NCBI RefSeq assembly: GCF_900091495.1
Contig: NZ_LT607413.1
Location: 806,001-870,000 of the forward strand
From: Micromonospora echinospora
GTDB lineage: Bacteria; Actinomycetota; Actinomycetes; Mycobacteriales; Micromonosporaceae
Length of the DNA stretch: 64,000 nt
Direction: 5' to 3'
Shown: positions 15,857 through 24,495 of the stretch, piece after piece
How positions within the stretch are numbered: position 1 is the first letter of the stretch
Layout: every line of letters begins with the position of its first letter
Made by a program: the position numbers and the translations under genes
Notes under the pieces: generated by a model
Told to the model about the DNA's origin: nothing
Databases searched by the model: none
Seen by the model: only the letters and a program-made list of their open reading frames with translations

Positions 15857-17536
15857 TTATCGGACGGGCACGGTGGTGGTCACCGTGGCCTGGTCGATCT
15901 CTGACGTACGTGCGGTGACCCGGAGCTGCCACTCCCCCGACGCCGGCAGGTTGATCTCCCCGGTGGCGTGGTTGTCGGTCAGCGGCAGCAGCGGGATCTC
16001 GATCGGCTCGATCCCGGCCGACGGCAACGCGATGGTGGCCCTCCACTCCACCACCGGCTGCGGCCGGTTGTCCGGCTGGTACGCGTACAGGTGCATGGAG
16101 TTGCTGCCCGGCTCGGCCGGGTCCACCTCCACCTGGAGGGAGTAGAGCGAGCTGGTCACCGTGGTGCTGAAGAGGGTGCTGCCGCTCCCGGCGATGTTCG
16201 CCCCGGCGGTGCGGGCCGGTGTGGTCTGCACCAGCGTGGCGGTGACCCCGAGCACCACCGCGGCGACCGCCAGCTCCAGCCAGAGTGCCCGGCGCAGGGG
16301 CCTCGGCCGGGCCGCCTCCCGCCACCGGCGCACCAGGTTACGCGAGACCGCCGCCACCCCGACCACCAGCGCGAACAGGGCGATCTTGGCGATCAGCAGC
16401 CGGCCGTAGGTGGTGTCGACCAGGGCACCGGGGCTGCCCACCTCGATCAACGCGTTCACCGTGCCGGCGAGCAGGAGGGCCACCACGGCGATCGCCGCCC
16501 ACCGCGACCAGACCGGCAGGATCGCGTCCAGCTCGTGCTCCTCGGCCGACCGCAGCAGGAACCCGGCGAGCACCACCAGTCCGCCCAGCCACACGGCCAT
16601 GCTGCCCAGGTGCACGGCGTCGGCGAAGACCGACAGCGGCGGGGCGGGCGACGCCGCCGGGTGCCCGGCCAGCGGCCAGGTGAACAGCGCGGCGACGCCG
16701 AGGATGGCCAGGATCACCCGGTCCGCCCGGCCCTCCCGCCCGGCCAGCAGCGGCCGGAGCAGGAACGCCGACGCGGCCAACAGCCCGAGCCGGACCAGGT
16801 GGGCCAGGCCGAAGTCACTGCCGAGCACGTCCCGCAGGCTCCCGCCGTCGACGTCGAACAGCCCGCCGCCGGTGGTGTACGGCACCTGGGCCCAGAGCCC
16901 CGCCAGGGTGCCGGCCACCACCAGCGCGAAGCCAGTCCAGGTGACGCGGGCCGGCCCGGTGCGGGAGAGCCGCCGGGGCCAGAAGGCGGTAAAGATCAGC
17001 ACCGGCCCGACCAGCAGCAGCAGACCGACGTAGGTGAGGTACTTGGCGACCCTGGTCGTCAGGCTCACCGCCGGGTCGGCGCCGCTGTCCGCCCCCGAGT
17101 CGACCGGCACCGTCGACGGCGCGCCGACCGAGTAGGTGAACGCCCCGGACACCGGGTGGCTGTCGGCCGAGATCACCCGGTAGCTCACCAGGTAGGTGCC
17201 GCGCCCGCCCTCCGGGTCGACCGGCACGGTCACCACGCCGCCGTCGAAGACCGGCCCGCCCCGGTCGGCCCGCGACCCGTCCGGGGCGATCACCCGGATC
17301 TTGTCGGTGACCTGCCGGACCGACTCGCTGAAGGTCAGCACCACCTCGGCCGGAGCGCCCTGCACCACGGCGGACGAGGCCGGACTGCTGCTCACCAGCA
17401 CCGCGTGCGCGCTCGCCGGCCCGGCCGGGACGAGCAGCAGGGCAACCAGGACGACCAGCAGGCCGGCCCCGGCGGCCAGACGGGCGAGCGGATGGGCCGC
17501 GCGGGTACGGCGCGGCAGGGGTGTCGGAGCTGTCAT
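15857..17536 (-). CDS. CopC-CopD fusion copper transport protein
   Basis: A 559-aa protein. A signal peptide ends in ASAHAVLVSSSPA, so mature CopC begins with the copper-ligand His. The CopC beta-barrel covers about residues 43-140, with the second His region RVISADSHPVSGAF. The rest is a CopD-type membrane domain of about eight helices, then a C-terminal beta domain outside the membrane. Fused CopCD proteins move copper across the membrane, and with YcnI they are a common actinobacterial pair. The ATG at 17536 starts the protein; a longer frame upstream is a shadow of the anti-sigma gene. It lies 43 bases after the anti-sigma gene and is probably co-transcribed. Confidence 0.92.
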   Translation of the reverse strand: MTAPTPLPRRTRAAHPLARLAAGAGLLVVLVALLLVPAGPASAHAVLVSSSPASSAVVQGAPAEVVLTFSESVRQVTDKIRVIAPDGSRADRGGPVFDGGVVTVPVDPEGGRGTYLVSYRVISADSHPVSGAFTYSVGAPSTVPVDSGADSGADPAVSLTTRVAKYLTYVGLLLLVGPVLIFTAFWPRRLSRTGPARVTWTGFALVVAGTLAGLWAQVPYTTGGGLFDVDGGSLRDVLGSDFGLAHLVRLGLLAASAFLLRPLLAGREGRADRVILAILGVAALFTWPLAGHPAASPAPPLSVFADAVHLGSMAVWLGGLVVLAGFLLRSAEEHELDAILPVWSRWAAIAVVALLLAGTVNALIEVGSPGALVDTTYGRLLIAKIALFALVVGVAAVSRNLVRRWREAARPRPLRRALWLELAVAAVVLGVTATLVQTTPARTAGANIAGSGSTLFSTTVTSSLYSLQVEVDPAEPGSNSMHLYAYQPDNRPQPVVEWRATIALPSAGIEPIEIPLLPLTDNHATGEINLPASGEWQLRVTARTSEIDQATVTTTVPVR

Positions 17537-17579
17537 GTGCGCAATGCTCGCCGAAGGACAGGGCCGCTGACGACCCGAG

Positions 17580-18224
17580 TCACCTCGGTCCCGCGACGGC
17601 GGGAGCCGCGAGCGGGGGGTCCACCTGGCGGGTGGTGCGGCCCAGCGCCCAGAGCAGACCGGCCTGGACCACCGCGGCCAGGTGACCGATCTCGTGCACG
17701 AGGGCGGTGGTCGAGTTGGCGATGTCCACCGCGCTGGTGCCGGCCAGGCAGACCGCCAGCACGAAGGCCACCGGCACGAACGCCTGGGCCCGTTCCGGCC
17801 GGTACGCGGCCAGCGCGAAGCCCACCGCGAGCGCCACGTCGAAGGAGGCCATCTCCCGGCTGGTGTGCGGGTCGACGGCAACCCCGAGGCCGGCGAGGAG
17901 GATCGGCAGCGCGATGGCGAGCTGGGCGGCCGCGGCCACCGCCACCGCCACCCGGAGCACCTGCCGACGGGCCCGCACCCCGGCCATGGCCGCGGCCCGG
18001 GCGGCCCGCTCGTCGGCGGCCACCGCCGCCAGCACCGAGGCGGTCAGGTCCGGCACGTCCACGGCCTGCACCCGGACCAGGCGGGTCACCTGTTCGGCCC
18101 GGGCCAGCCAGCTCCGGCATCCGGAGCACGTCAAGATGTGCGCGTCCAGCGTGGCCGGCGGCGTGCCCGGATCCTCGCCATCCAGCCGCGCCGACAGCGC
18201 CGCGCGTACGTCGTCGCATGTCAT
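17580..18224 (-). CDS. Zinc-finger (zf-HC2) anti-sigma factor, membrane bound
   Basis: A 214-aa protein starting MTCDDVRAAL at ATG 18224. Residues 1-50 are an anti-sigma zinc-binding domain with the H-x3-C-x2-C set in AHILTCSGCRSW. The rest has about four membrane helices. Proteins of this shape hold an ECF sigma factor inactive until an envelope signal arrives. The ECF sigma gene is divergent, 107 bases away, and the copper genes follow on this strand, so copper or thiol stress is the likely signal. That link is inference from position. Confidence 0.88.
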   Translation of the reverse strand: MTCDDVRAALSARLDGEDPGTPPATLDAHILTCSGCRSWLARAEQVTRLVRVQAVDVPDLTASVLAAVAADERAARAAAMAGVRARRQVLRVAVAVAAAAQLAIALPILLAGLGVAVDPHTSREMASFDVALAVGFALAAYRPERAQAFVPVAFVLAVCLAGTSAVDIANSTTALVHEIGHLAAVVQAGLLWALGRTTRQVDPPLAAPAVAGPR

Positions 18225-18331
18225 GGTGGGATAGTCGGTGGCCGGGCCCGGTTGGTTCCCGACGTGGCGCACGCCATGGAAGTGCCGAAGGGCTCTGTTC
18301 GTTCCGTTGTCTCCGCGTAACCTGGAGTGTC

Positions 18332-18964
18332 GTGATCCCCGCGCCGCTGGACGCCGGCGGGGCCGGCCGCCCCGCCGACCCCCCGCACAAACCCGTGTGG
18401 GCGCCGCCGCACGACCCGGCCGAGCCCGCCGCCGGACCCGACCCGGCGACCCAGTGGGCGCTCACCGCCCGCGACGGCGACCCGGTCGCCCAGGCCGCGT
18501 TCGTACGACTCACCCAGGCCGAAGTGTGGCGGTTCGTCGCCGCGTTGATCGACCCGGACAACGCCGACGACCTCACCCAGGAGACCTACCTGCGGGCGTT
18601 CCGGGCGCTGCCGGCGTTCGAGGGACGGGCCAGCGCGCGTACCTGGCTGCTCGGCATCGCCCGACGCACCTGCGCCGACCACCTGCGCACCGTGGTCCGC
18701 CGGCGACGGCTCGACGAACGACTCGCCGCGCAGGCCTACACCGACCGACCGCACCCCGACCCGGCCGGGCACCTCGGCGCCGCCGACCTGCTGCGCCGGC
18801 TCCCCGCCGACCGACGCGAGGCGTTCGTCCTCACCCAGCTCCTCGGCCTGTCGTACGCGGAGGCGGCGGCGGTCGGCGGCGTGCCGGTGGGCACCATCCG
18901 GTCCCGGGTGGCCCGGGCCCGGGGCGACCTGATCGAGGCGGTCGGCGACGCCCTGGGCAGTTGA
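18332..18964 (+). CDS. ECF sigma-70 factor (SigC-like)
   Basis: A 210-aa group 4 sigma factor. After a Pro-rich N-terminus of about 40 residues, region 2 has the core-binding NADDLTQETYLRAFRALPAF and the -10 recognition helix ASARTWLLGIARRTC. Region 4 has AFVLTQLLGLSYAEAAAV followed by GVPVGTIRSRVARARGDL. The GTG at 18332 follows GGAG by four bases. It is divergent from a zinc-finger anti-sigma factor and reads into the MauE/DsbA-like genes. In mycobacteria SigC is tied to copper supply; the same job here is an inference from the neighbours. Confidence 0.9.
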   Translation: MIPAPLDAGGAGRPADPPHKPVWAPPHDPAEPAAGPDPATQWALTARDGDPVAQAAFVRLTQAEVWRFVAALIDPDNADDLTQETYLRAFRALPAFEGRASARTWLLGIARRTCADHLRTVVRRRRLDERLAAQAYTDRPHPDPAGHLGAADLLRRLPADRREAFVLTQLLGLSYAEAAAVGGVPVGTIRSRVARARGDLIEAVGDALGS

Positions 18965-19019
18965 GCCGGAGGCGGGGACAGTGGAAGTGACGGAACTTCA
19001 CGGTGGATCGGAGCGACCA

Positions 19020-19544
19020 ATGACCGTGACCGCACCCCGCCCCCGGGTCGTCAGCTGGCCCCTCCTGCGTCCCTGGCTCGCCGTCGCCGCCCGGCTCGGC
19101 CTCGCCGCGGTGTGGTTCGCCGCCGGTGGCAGCAAGGTCGGCGACCTGGCCGGCTCCGGGCGCGCCGTCAACGCCTACCAGGTCATGCCGTACGACCTGG
19201 CGATGGTGGTCGGCGCGGCGCTGCCCTTCGTGGAGCTGGCGCTCGGCGTCCTGCTGCTCGTCGGGCTGGCCACCCGGCTCGCCGCCGGCGTCTCGGCGGC
19301 GCTGCTCGTGGTCTTCGTCGCGGGCATCGTCTCCGCCTGGACGCGGGGGCTCGCCATCGACTGCGGGTGCTTCGGCGGCGGCGGGGAACTCGCCGCCGGC
19401 CAGAGCCCCACCTACCTTCCGGAGATCCTCCGGGACCTGGGTTTCCTGGCGCTCGCCGGGTTCCTGCTGATCTGGCCCCGCACCCCCGTGTCGATGGACG
19501 GGTGGCTGACGGGCACACCGGCCACGGAGGACGAGGATGAGTAG
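19020..19544 (+). CDS. MauE/DoxX-like redox-associated membrane protein
   Basis: A 174-aa membrane protein with four hydrophobic helices. It carries the family's AAGGSKVGD in the first loop and DCGCFGGGG in the third, a Cys pair that can relay electrons. Relatives (MauE, DoxD) support disulfide formation in exported proteins. The ATG at 19020 has GGAG seven bases upstream, preferred over a GTG at 18981. It overlaps the DsbA-like gene by 8 bases, so the two probably act together as a membrane electron carrier and thiol oxidase. Confidence 0.88.
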   Translation: MTVTAPRPRVVSWPLLRPWLAVAARLGLAAVWFAAGGSKVGDLAGSGRAVNAYQVMPYDLAMVVGAALPFVELALGVLLLVGLATRLAAGVSAALLVVFVAGIVSAWTRGLAIDCGCFGGGGELAAGQSPTYLPEILRDLGFLALAGFLLIWPRTPVSMDGWLTGTPATEDEDE

Positions 19545-20253
19545 TCGCAAGGGGCGTAGGGACGCCTCCCGGGTGGTCCGCGAACAACTCGCCCGGGAAC
19601 GACGGCGACGCCGGACGCTCTGGACCTCGGTGGCCGCCGTGGCGGTGCTGGTGATCGCCGGGCTGATCGGCTGGAGCGTCTACGCCGGGCAGCGCTCCGA
19701 CGAGTTCACCGCGCCGACCGGCGCGAACGACGCGGGAACCGGGATCGTGGCCGGCTCCGGCCCGGTCACCGTCGACGTGTACGAGGACTTCATCTGCCCG
19801 GCCTGCAAACAGTTCGAGCAGCTCAGCGGTGCCACCCTGAACACGCTCGTCGAGCAGGGCAAGATCCGGGTGGTGTACCACCCCGTCGCGTACCTCAACC
19901 GCTTCTCCAGCACGCAGTACTCCACCCGCGCGTCGGCCGCGTCCGGCTGCGCCGCCGAGAGCGGCCGGTACCGCGAGTACGCCGCGGCGCTCTTCGAGCG
20001 GCAGCCGCCGGAAGGCGGCGCGGGCCTCAGCGACGACGAGCTGACCGACATCGCCGCCGGAGTCGGCATCGACCGGGACGGGTTCGCCTCCTGCCTGCGG
20101 GAGGGGACCTTCAAGCCGTGGACCGAGCACGTCACCGAGGAGGCGAGCCGGGCCGGGATCACCGGCACCCCGACCGTCCTGGTCGACGGCAAGCCGGTCG
20201 AGAACCCCACCCCGGACGCCATCACCGCGGCCGTCGAGGCAGCCGCCCGGTGA
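19537..20253 (+). CDS. DsbA-like thioredoxin-fold protein, membrane anchored
   Basis: A 238-aa protein with a basic N-terminus, one membrane helix (VAAVAVLVIAGLIGWSVYA) and an extracytoplasmic DsbA domain from about residue 75. The active site is FICPACKQFEQ (CPAC), and the cis-Pro loop is GITGTPTVLVDG. It probably oxidises or isomerises thiols in exported proteins. Two further Cys (SGCAAE and SCLREG) lie in the helical insert, as in mycobacterial DsbA. It is co-translated with the MauE-like gene before it and overlaps the next gene (GTGA). Confidence 0.92.
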   Translation: MSSRKGRRDASRVVREQLARERRRRRTLWTSVAAVAVLVIAGLIGWSVYAGQRSDEFTAPTGANDAGTGIVAGSGPVTVDVYEDFICPACKQFEQLSGATLNTLVEQGKIRVVYHPVAYLNRFSSTQYSTRASAASGCAAESGRYREYAAALFERQPPEGGAGLSDDELTDIAAGVGIDRDGFASCLREGTFKPWTEHVTEEASRAGITGTPTVLVDGKPVENPTPDAITAAVEAAAR

Positions 20254-21371
20254 TCCGGTCGCTGCTGCTCCGGGCGGGACTACTCCTGGTCGGGACGCTC
20301 GTCGCGCTGCTGGCGACCGCCGCCCCGGCCGCGGCGCACGGCGCGGACGCCCCGAACGGCAGCGACTACCGGGTCGGGGTGACCGGGCTGGCCCCGGCCC
20401 GCGACGGCGTGGACGTCCGGACGGTGGAGGCGGGCGCACGGCTGGAACTGCGCAACCGCACCGACCGGACGGTCACCGTGCTCGGCTACTCCGGTGAGCC
20501 GTACCTCCAGGTGCGCCCCGACGGGGTGTACGAGAACACCCGCTCGCCGGCGACGTACCTGAACCGGACCCTCGCCGGTGAGACCGCCGTGCCCGCCGAC
20601 GCCGACCCGACCGCCGAGCCGTCCTGGCAACGGGTCGACGACGAGCCGGTGGCCCGCTGGCACGACCAGCGGGCCCTGTGGCGGGAGGCCGGCCCGCCGC
20701 CGCAGGTCGGTGCCGCCCCCGACCGGGAACACCGGGTACGCGACTGGGTGGTGCCGCTGCGCGACGGGGAGACCGCCGTGGAGCTGCGCGGCACCCTGGA
20801 CTGGGTGCCCCCGCCGGACCCGTACCCGTGGTGGGCGGCGGTGGCCCTCGCCACGCTCGCGGTGGGCGCGCTCGGGCTGGTGCCGGCCGGGGCCCCGGCC
20901 GGCCGCCGGGCACTGGTCGCGCTCGGGGCGCTGCTCGCCGTGGGTGGACTGGCCGCCGTCGCGGTGGCGGTCGGCCGAGCCCTCGACTCCGGGGCCGAAG
21001 GGGCCGGCGGGCTGCTCGTCACCCTGTTGACCGGCCAGACGTGGGCACTCATCACCGGCCTCGGCGCGGTCGCCGCCGGCAGCTGGACGCTCACCCGGCA
21101 CGCCGCCGCCGACTTCGGACTGGCCCTGGCCGGCGCCTGCCTGGCGCTGTTCGCCGGGGTGACCAACGCGGCGGTGCTCGCCCGCTCGGTGCCCCCGCTG
21201 CCCTGGCCCGTCCAGCCCGTCCGGCTGGTGGTCACGCTGATCCTGGTCGCCGGGGCGGGGGCGACCCTCGCCGGGGTGTTCCGGCTGCACGCCGCGAGCC
21301 GCGCGGTCGCCGAGACGACCACCCGCCGGCCAGTCGACGTCGCGCACCTGCGACCCGAGCGGGCCCGGTAG
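20250..21371 (+). CDS. Exported membrane protein of the copper/redox island
   Basis: A 373-aa protein whose GTG overlaps the DsbA-like stop (GTGA). A signal peptide ends in APAAAHGADAPNG. An extracellular domain follows (residues 30-190, with YSGEPYLQVRPDGVYENT), and then about six C-terminal membrane helices. His right after the predicted cleavage site recalls the copper-brace N-termini of YcnI and CopC, but there is no detectable similarity beyond that. The function is unknown; gene order suggests a role in copper or redox handling at the envelope. Confidence 0.8.
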   Translation: MIRSLLLRAGLLLVGTLVALLATAAPAAAHGADAPNGSDYRVGVTGLAPARDGVDVRTVEAGARLELRNRTDRTVTVLGYSGEPYLQVRPDGVYENTRSPATYLNRTLAGETAVPADADPTAEPSWQRVDDEPVARWHDQRALWREAGPPPQVGAAPDREHRVRDWVVPLRDGETAVELRGTLDWVPPPDPYPWWAAVALATLAVGALGLVPAGAPAGRRALVALGALLAVGGLAAVAVAVGRALDSGAEGAGGLLVTLLTGQTWALITGLGAVAAGSWTLTRHAAADFGLALAGACLALFAGVTNAAVLARSVPPLPWPVQPVRLVVTLILVAGAGATLAGVFRLHAASRAVAETTTRRPVDVAHLRPERAR

Positions 21372-21454
21372 GGACCGGCGGGCGGCCCGTCCGGGCGGGA
21401 CACGGGCCGTGGGCTCACGCCGCAGCCGGGACCGGAGGCCGTAGGGTCTCGGGC

Positions 21455-21931
21455 ATGACCGCGCCGCACCGTCTCAGCCCCGGCGACCCCGCGCCGGACT
21501 TCACCCTGCCCACCGACACCGGCAGCACGTTCTCCCTGACCGACCTGCGGGGCCGCAAGGTGATCCTGTACGCCTACCCGGCCGCGATGACCCCGGGCTG
21601 CACGAAGCAGGCCTGCGACTTCCGCGACTCGCTCGCCTCGCTCCAGGCGGCCGGGTACGAGGTGGTCGGCATCTCCCCGGACAAGCCGGAGAAGCTGGCG
21701 AAGTTCCGCGAGCGCGACGCCGTCACCTTCCCCCTGGTCTCCGACACCGACAAGGCCGTGCTCACCGCGTACGGGGCGTTCGGCGAGAAGCAGTCGTACG
21801 GCCGGACGGTCACCGGGGTGATCCGGTCCACCTTCGTCGTCGACGAGGACGGGAAGATCGAACGGGCGCTCTACAACGTCCGGGCCACCGGGCACGTCGC
21901 CAAGCTGCGCCGCGACCTCGGCCTGGACTGA
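21455..21931 (+). CDS. bcp: Thioredoxin-dependent peroxiredoxin (Bcp/PrxQ)
   Basis: A 158-aa cytoplasmic peroxiredoxin that reduces hydrogen peroxide and organic peroxides with thioredoxin. The peroxidatic Cys is in AAMTPGCTKQACDFRD, with the resolving Cys five residues later as in PrxQ. PDFTLPTD and the conserved Arg region VIRSTFVVDEDG are present. Length is standard. It lies 83 bases after the redox island on the same strand. The ATG at 21455 follows a weak site. Confidence 0.95.
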   Translation: MTAPHRLSPGDPAPDFTLPTDTGSTFSLTDLRGRKVILYAYPAAMTPGCTKQACDFRDSLASLQAAGYEVVGISPDKPEKLAKFRERDAVTFPLVSDTDKAVLTAYGAFGEKQSYGRTVTGVIRSTFVVDEDGKIERALYNVRATGHVAKLRRDLGLD

Positions 21932-22018
21932 GGCGTCCCGGGCCGCCGCACGGCGGACGCGGGCACCACGCCCGGATCGTGGACGGAAATCGTCACACCG
22001 GACCACTACCGTCCGCGC

Positions 22019-22927
22019 ATGACCCGTTACCGGCACACCCCGCAGGCGCTCGCCGACGCGGCGGCGCGCGCCCGCAACGTCACCGAGGTGATGCGCCTGC
22101 TGGGCGTCCGGATCAGCGGCGGCTCGCACGCCCACATCAGCCGTCAGCTCAAGCGGTTCGGCATCGACACCTCACACTTCACCGGCCAGGCGGGTGGAAC
22201 GCGGGTTCCCCGCCGCCGGGTCTCCTCCTCGATGCTGCTGGTCCGACTGCCCGAGGGGTCCCGCCGGACGGCCGGCACCCGGCTGAAGTGGGCCCTGTCC
22301 GACATCGGCATCCCGGAACAGTGCGAGGAGTGCGGTGTAGGCACGACGTGGCAGGGCTCGCCGCTCACCCTGCACGTCGACCACGTGAACGGTGACTTCC
22401 TCGACAACCGTCCGCCGAACCTGCGCCTGTTGTGCCCGAACTGCCACAGCCAGACCGCCACGTACGCCGGTCGCAACCGCCGGTCCTTTTCCGCGCCCGG
22501 ATCCGGCGGAGATCAATCGGTCGGCCGCGCCCCGGACCGGTCGGAGCCATGCCGCCCACTCGATCCGCGCCAGGTCGAGGCCCTGGTCCGGCAGGTGGCG
22601 GCCGGCGACGTCACCGCGGTGGAGGCCGCTCGCCGGATCGGCTGCCACCGCAATCACGTCTATCGACTACGGGACCGCCTGGAGCGGACCGGGACGATCG
22701 CACCACGGATGGCCCGCGCGCCGGAGGTCGACCGTACGCTCGTGGTTCGGTATGCGCTGGCCAATCCCGGCCTGGGCCCCCGAAAGCTCGCCAACCTGAT
22801 CCGGGTCGCCACCGCCGGACGGGAGCACCCCAGTCACGGAACGGTGTCGAACGTCCTGCGGGCCGCCGGGCTCCACACCGTGCAGGCGCGACGCACTAGA
22901 CTCTCCGGTCAGGCGGGAGTGGTGTAA
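22019..22927 (+). CDS. HNH endonuclease-domain protein overlapping tRNA-Leu
   Basis: A 302-aa protein. Residues 1-60 look DNA binding (NVTEVMRLLGVRISGGSHAHI). The HNH core has two Cys pairs, QCEECGVG and LLCPNCHSQT, around LHVDHVNGDFLDNRPPNLR. The C-terminal third has two helix-turn-helix-like repeats (VTAVEAARRIGCHRNHVYRL and the following part). The last five codons (22913-22927) lie inside the 5' arm of tRNA-Leu. The overlap suggests the gene joined this tRNA locus by insertion, or that the true end is slightly altered. The natural substrate is unknown. Confidence 0.85.
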   Translation: MTRYRHTPQALADAAARARNVTEVMRLLGVRISGGSHAHISRQLKRFGIDTSHFTGQAGGTRVPRRRVSSSMLLVRLPEGSRRTAGTRLKWALSDIGIPEQCEECGVGTTWQGSPLTLHVDHVNGDFLDNRPPNLRLLCPNCHSQTATYAGRNRRSFSAPGSGGDQSVGRAPDRSEPCRPLDPRQVEALVRQVAAGDVTAVEAARRIGCHRNHVYRLRDRLERTGTIAPRMARAPEVDRTLVVRYALANPGLGPRKLANLIRVATAGREHPSHGTVSNVLRAAGLHTVQARRTRLSGQAGVV

Positions 22928-22994
22928 CTGGCAGCCACGCAGGATTTAGGTTCCTGTGCCCTCGGGCGTGGGGGTTCGAGTCCCCTCTCCCGCA
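22913..22994 (+). tRNA. tRNA-Leu (anticodon TAG)
   Basis: An 82-base class II tRNA: acceptor GCGGGAG pairs with CTCCCGC, the anticodon stem CAGGA/TCCTG holds loop TTTAGGT with TAG, the variable arm is long (GCCCTCGGGC), and the T-arm is GGGGGTTCGAGTCCCC. The discriminator is A. CCA is not encoded (CGA follows). The first 15 bases overlap the end of the HNH gene. Confidence 0.97.
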
Positions 22995-23088
22995 CGATTA
23001 GCGGCGGCCCGGCCGGCTTCCACCACAGGATTCCCGGTGGGGCCGGCGCGCGGACGAGCCGTCCGGATCGGGCGTTCCGGATCGCGCG

Positions 23089-23913
23089 TCAGGGTGCCGG
23101 CTCGACCCGCACCGGATCACCGACGCCGACCGCGCCGGGCGACACCGGGACGAGGTGAAGTCCGAACAGGACCTTCCGGTCGACCCGGCGGTGCCGGACC
23201 AGGGTGCGCAACGGCTCGTGTTCGCGTACCCCGGTCTCCTGGTCGGTGGTGGTGACCACGCAGCGGTCGCACGGCCCGGCGGCGCGGAAGGTGGTCGCGC
23301 CGATGTGCAGGGTCCGGCCGGCCCAACTGTCCTCGACCCAGGCCGGCGCGCCCTCGACCACCACGTTGGGCCGGAACCGGGTCATCGGCACGGGTCCCGC
23401 GTCCGCCTCGGTCAGCCAGCCGTTGAGCGCGTTCAGCGAGGCGGTGACGGTCAGCAGCAGCGGGTAGGCGTCGGCGAAGCTGACCTGGTCGCCGGTGTCG
23501 TAGGTGCGTTCACCGGCGGCGATGTGCCGGGTGGGCCGCGCGAGCCAGGTCAGCCGGACCGGCCTGTCGAGTGCGGCGGTGAGCCAGGCGTCGGCGGCCG
23601 GGCCGGCGGGGAGCGCGTCGACCGGCAGTTTCCGGTGCCGGAAGGTGCGGACCGCGACCGGGGCGACGCCGGCCGGTTCCGGCACGTCCAGGTCGGGACG
23701 TCCGGGGCCGCGCAGCACCAGCCCGCCGGGGCGGACGACCGGACGCAGGGTGGCCAGCACCGGGTACTGCCGCTGGGTGACCCCGATGCCGTCGGCGTCG
23801 ACGATCATCCAGCGGCGGTCGCCGGCCAGGCCCCACGGTTCGACCCGGACCGTGTCGTGGTCGAGCCGGTGGCACCCCTTGACCGGGTACGTGTGGACGG
23901 ACGTCACCCTCAC
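23089..23913 (-). CDS. MOSC-domain protein (MOSC N-terminal + MOSC)
   Basis: A 274-aa protein. Residues 1-115 are the MOSC N-terminal beta barrel (VTSVHTYPVKGC, WGLAGDRRWMIVDADG). The C-terminal MOSC domain has MTRFRPNVVVEGAPAWVEDSW and the conserved Cys in GPCDRCVVTTTDQETG. Relatives (YcbX, mARC) are molybdenum-cofactor enzymes that reduce N-hydroxylated compounds, with the Cys as Mo ligand. The start is the GTG at 23913, because it overlaps the stop of a small upstream ORF (GTGA). A second GTG two codons later is possible. Confidence 0.9.
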   Translation of the reverse strand: MRVTSVHTYPVKGCHRLDHDTVRVEPWGLAGDRRWMIVDADGIGVTQRQYPVLATLRPVVRPGGLVLRGPGRPDLDVPEPAGVAPVAVRTFRHRKLPVDALPAGPAADAWLTAALDRPVRLTWLARPTRHIAAGERTYDTGDQVSFADAYPLLLTVTASLNALNGWLTEADAGPVPMTRFRPNVVVEGAPAWVEDSWAGRTLHIGATTFRAAGPCDRCVVTTTDQETGVREHEPLRTLVRHRRVDRKVLFGLHLVPVSPGAVGVGDPVRVEPAP

Positions 23914-24014
23914 CGGGCGACACCCGTCCCGTTGCCGGGGGACCAGTGGTGGATCGGGGTCTCCCGGTAGGCGAGGTGGCTCGGGCTCAGCGAGGTGAGG
24001 TCGGTCGCGTCCAC
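23910..24014 (-). CDS. Small ORF translationally coupled to the MOSC gene
   Basis: A 34-aa ORF (VDATDLTSLSPSHLAYRETP to TGVAR) whose TGA overlaps the MOSC gene's GTG. A TACAAC hexamer ends 6 bases before its GTG, the arrangement of a leaderless actinobacterial promoter, so the message may begin at this codon. It may be a real small protein or a short leader that sets MOSC translation. No family is recognised. Confidence 0.4.
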   Translation of the reverse strand: MDATDLTSLSPSHLAYRETPIHHWSPGNGTGVAR

Positions 24015-24066
24015 GCAAGGGTTGTACCACCCCGCGCCGGGAACGGGCACCACCCGACGGCGGAGG

Positions 24067-24495
24067 CTAGTCGCCGTGGTCGCCGGCCACCGCCGTGCCC
24101 CGCGAGGAGATGCCGACCACCGCCGCTGCCCCCAGCAGCAGGGCGGGTAGGAGGAACCACCCGCCGATGCCGAGGCCGAGGAGGAGGCCCCAGAGCAGCA
24201 TCACCAGCGCCCCGACCGTCGTCGTGATGCCCACGGCCCGACCGGCGAGGTCCGCGACGAGGGGGAGCACGGCCGCTCCTACCGGTACGCCCAGCAGGTA
24301 GCCGGCGGCAGCGCCGCTGTCGGCGACCGTGAACGGCACCAGCGCGACGGCGGTTCCCACAGTGGCGGCGAACGCGAGCAGTCTCAGCAGTCGACCGACG
24401 GCGTCGGGTGCGGATCGGTGCCGGCTCAGGTGCAGGACGGCCGCCACGGCGACGAGGAGCGCGAGAACTGCGCCTACGGTCGTGGCTACCGTCAT
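24067..24495 (-). CDS. Small integral membrane protein
   Basis: A 142-aa protein with about five hydrophobic helices (TTVGAVLALLVAVAAVLHL, LLRLLAFAATVGTAVALV, GYLLGVPVGAAVLPLVADL, TTVGALVMLLWGLLLGLG, WFLLPALLLGAAAVVG). No family motif is recognised. AGAGGAG lies eight bases before the ATG at 24495, inside the end of the preceding lipoprotein gene, whose stop overlaps this start (ATGA). It is therefore co-translated with the PpiC-like gene. Confidence 0.7.
   Translation of the reverse strand: MTVATTVGAVLALLVAVAAVLHLSRHRSAPDAVGRLLRLLAFAATVGTAVALVPFTVADSGAAAGYLLGVPVGAAVLPLVADLAGRAVGITTTVGALVMLLWGLLLGLGIGGWFLLPALLLGAAAVVGISSRGTAVAGDHGD

Noticed and set aside
15968..18964. A 998-codon plus-strand ORF across the copper genes
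   Set aside because: Only its last 211 codons (the ECF sigma factor) are real; the rest is an Arg/Pro/His-rich antisense shadow of copCD and the anti-sigma gene.
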